Shown piece by piece: positions 61,061 to 64,000 of a stretch of DNA of 64,000 nucleotides. Each line of letters opens with the position of its first letter. The first letter of the stretch is position 1. The position numbers and the translations under genes were made by a program. Below the pieces are notes generated by a model. The model searched no databases, was not told the origin of the DNA, and worked only from the letters and a program-made list of their open reading frames with translations. This DNA is from Impatiens glandulifera (taxonomy: Eukaryota; Streptophyta; Magnoliopsida; Ericales; Balsaminaceae), in NCBI RefSeq assembly GCF_907164915.1, contig NC_061865.1:51232587-51296586 (forward strand). Reading direction: 5' to 3'.

Positions 61061-64000
61061 TACAATATTTATTCAAAATAATTATTTTATTTTATTTTTA
61101 TCCCTGGATTAATTTATAATTTCAGAAAGTTAAATAAAAGACTTAAAATTATTTGAATTTTTTTATGGGTAAATCAAATTTTAGTGTCCTACATAGATTA
61201 AAGGGAAAGAGCCTTTCTTGAATTCCTCAAACGTAACGGTATCCACAGTCAATGTTGATACTTAGGCATGTTTATGTTTCAAATAAAACTAGAATTCTTT
61301 TTTCTTCCAGCTAAACTCAAAATATTTGTTTTGATCATTAGGAAGAGTGTCACTAGGAAACAAAAGATGGGACACCCATAGTTTCCTCTCTAGATCTCAA
61401 CCATGAACATGATTATGTTAAAGGTCTTCATTACAATAGGGAACAAAAGAGTGGAAATAGGATCCCTATAGTAAATGCCACTAAAAATTTCCAAGGAATC
61501 CAGTCATTCCATCATTGATAATGATCAAAATAGAGAATAAGGCATAGAATTGGACAATTTTCTCCATCTTTTTTTCTCATAGCCATCATTTTTTAATTGG
61601 ATAAAGAAATTTCAATTTCAATTTACAATTCACAATTCACATATGGTTTTCATGGTTAATATGTTTTGTATGGTGTGAATAGTTTCTTCATATTTTGTAT
61701 GAATTATATGTTGGTTTATAATGTATATATACATATAAATAAATAAATGTCCTACAATTAACACAAAATTTTTGTAGCACTAAACTCGTTTGATCATCTT
61801 TATCACTATGAGATATTTATTCAAAATTCAACTCTCTCATTCTATTTTTTTCAACTATTAAATCATTTAATATACTAAAATATTTTGACTTTATTTTTAT
61901 AAATTTTAAATACAAAAAATATTATAATAATTCAACTAATTAAAAACTCAAATAATCTATTTTTTCATCAAATATAATTTTTGATAAAACCCTCAAATAC
62001 AAATATCAAACAAGATCTTATAGAATCAACTATTGGGTTACTTATTTTCTTTTTTAAAATGATATATATATAAAGAAAAGATTCTTGTGTGCATTGTACG
62101 ATACAACAACTTGATCGTGACTAAGAAATTTTTGCTCCATTTTATACAATATGAGTTATAGTAATAACAGCTGCAAATGAATAAATTTCCTCAAGTAAGA
62201 AAAATACTACTAAACGCGGCATGCAATATATTAAGAACTATAGTCATTAAATTGGAAAAAAAAAAATCAATTATAATATATACATACTTATATTGACACC
62301 TTAACCCACACCACACATAATTGCGTGACAAACCTTACTATTTTTTAACATCTCTCTTTCCTTCATAACAAAAAAGAATACAATATCTTCTTTTACCCAA
62401 TCTTGTAAATAAGTAAAAGGCGGTGGTTTTTACATTTTTTTTACGGGTTTTATAGCTTCTTATGAATTATGAACCAATGAAATGAATTGTATACCTAAAA
62501 AGACAAATAAAAATGTGTTATTTTATAGTTTGTTTGTATTGAATTAAAGTGATCGGTTACAAACAAATTGTCCACTTTCATTAAGAGCAAAGATCCATAA
62601 GATGGCGTTGGCAAAGTGATGTGAGAATTAAGTCATAAGAAGTACTCGGCACTCATAGACAAAATGGGACACTTTGCTTAGGGTTAGTTTGTTTAACCTT
62701 ATTCGGTAATTGCGTATAGAGATTATTAATTAACAATGTCATTGTTATATGTTTGGTACGCTTAATCGATTAATTTAAAAACAACATTGAGAGATTTATG
62801 GATATAGGTCATGAATTATATGTAAATGCCAAATGGGTGAAATAGTAGCAAGTATATATATGAATGAATTATTCTTCAATTGACCACTTATATTCACCAA
62901 CATGTCACGTTATATTTATTTGATTTGACAAACTATAACCCCCACTCAACTTTTTCTGATATTGTTTTATGACTTAAGTCCAAAATTCTCTAAGTCCCAT
63001 CACATTAAGCTTAGTAAAAAAAACATTAATTCACTTTTATTCGAATATAACATGTCCATGGTAAAAATGTATAATTCTCTCAAGTTATTGAATGTATAAT
63101 TTTTATTTTTTATAGTGAGAAGTTTTTCATTTGTTCATGTGAAACAAAAAAACCAATGTTGTTAATTGTGACTTCTCTTACAAGTGAAACTTTATCTTGC
63201 TCTTGGATAGGAATCCAAGGCCCCGTGACAAGTTTGTTTTTTCTTTATTGCCTCGAATTCATACATAGAAATTCACAACTATCGTCATTGTGCTTAAACA
63301 ACATCTATCACGGAATACTACTAGAAAATGATCTTTATAAACTCCTCGTTAATGTTATTTATCATGACATTGATTAATAATCATTAACGACGATAAATTT
63401 TTTGTTTAATTTATTATAGTTTGAGAATTTTGTAAAGTCTTTACTAATGTTAATATTATTGCGTTAAAGATTTAATGTTAAGTGTTTACCGTCTAATTGG
63501 TCTTTCAAGGTGTACAAAACAATTTTTTAAGGGAAGAATGTCAATTTTACACACCAAGTTGTAGGAATGTGTCAAATTTACTTATTAAGTATAAAATTCT
63601 ATTTATATGTATGAATTTGTCAAAAAGTGTCAAATATATTTAAAATAACAGAAATGTTAAACGGTGTTAAAATTTTTGCCACATGTAATATCCACATATT
63701 TTTTATTTTTTTAAATTGACATTATTTTAATTATTTTTCCATTTAAACAAAACTTATTTTTACTTTCTCTCTCATCCCTCCACAACTCTCCATTTTTTTC
63801 TAATTTTTCTCTCTTTGATTAACTCAAGTTCTTTTGGATTTTTACCTTCTTCTAACCTCCAAATGCTCCCTAACTAAACTTTAAATAGTCATCATCGTTG
63901 GTGGAAGTTTTTGTTGGCCGATTCCTAAATCATAGACGTTGTGGCCAAAATCTTCATTAGTCGAACCCTAAATCATTGTCGCCATTAGCGGACATTGTCG
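61061..64000. other. AT-rich region with no supported gene
   Basis: No gene or complete element is supported. 61790-62020 is MITE-like in composition. 62070-62100 resembles a decayed Helitron end in the minus orientation but lacks the CTAG. About 63317-63410 starts ctactagaaaatga and contains aacgacgat, faintly like a CACTA terminus. The last 250 bp are pyrimidine-rich. Confidence 0.45.

Noticed and set aside
62070..62105. Minus-strand Helitron 3' end
   Set aside because: Hairpin-like similarity only; the CTAG terminus is missing.
63317..63410. CACTA-like terminus near the right edge
   Set aside because: The first base of CACTA does not match and no subterminal repeats or partner end are visible.

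Overview
The window looks like nuclear DNA of a eudicot plant. It is AT-rich, its genes have short exons and GT-AG introns, and it carries INDETERMINATE DOMAIN (IDD) zinc-finger genes together with plant-type LINE, SINE, Copia, Gypsy-chromovirus, CACTA, hAT and Helitron sequences. No bacterial, organellar or CRISPR features were seen.

Layout. 1-1830 holds the 3' end of a SNF2 helicase gene of the CHR19/ETL1 (SMARCAD1-like) type, with a long foldback element in the preceding intron. 3.1-9.8 kb is a TMEM230-type small membrane protein gene: two coding exons, and a long upstream region with possible non-coding leader exons and a tiny SINE. 9.8-17 kb is gene-poor. 17.2-20.9 kb holds two decayed LINE fragments. 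22.8-26.2 kb is IDD gene A on the plus strand (three exons, 505 aa). 27.2-35.6 kb is a nest of transposons: a CACTA end, a 5'-truncated Copia element, and a complete-ended CACTA element inside that Copia. 36.8-37.4 kb is a small Helitron. 43.0-46.7 kb is IDD gene B on the minus strand (three exons, 564 aa), so A and B converge. 46.7-52.4 kb is very AT-rich and gene-free, with an AT minisatellite. 52.4-55.8 kb is an hAT-like element with a readable 8-bp target duplication; another CACTA end sits inside it with a small intact coiled-coil ORF. 56.2-61.0 kb is a decayed Ty3/Gypsy chromovirus on the minus strand with only its 3' LTR. The rest is AT-rich with no supported gene.

How it fits together. 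From memory of Arabidopsis, IDD5/RAVEN, IDD4 and CHR19/ETL1 are consecutive loci (At2g02070, At2g02080, At2g02090). A CHR19-type gene beside two IDD genes therefore suggests conserved microsynteny, with the interval expanded by transposons. The two IDD proteins share the four-finger ID domain, the MSATALLQKAA motif and a T(R/L)DFLG motif, and have identical exon phases, so they are duplicates. Differences worth attention are a GC-AG first intron only in A, TLDFLG in A against TRDFLG in B, upstream ORFs in A's leader, and a TA microsatellite just before B's start codon.
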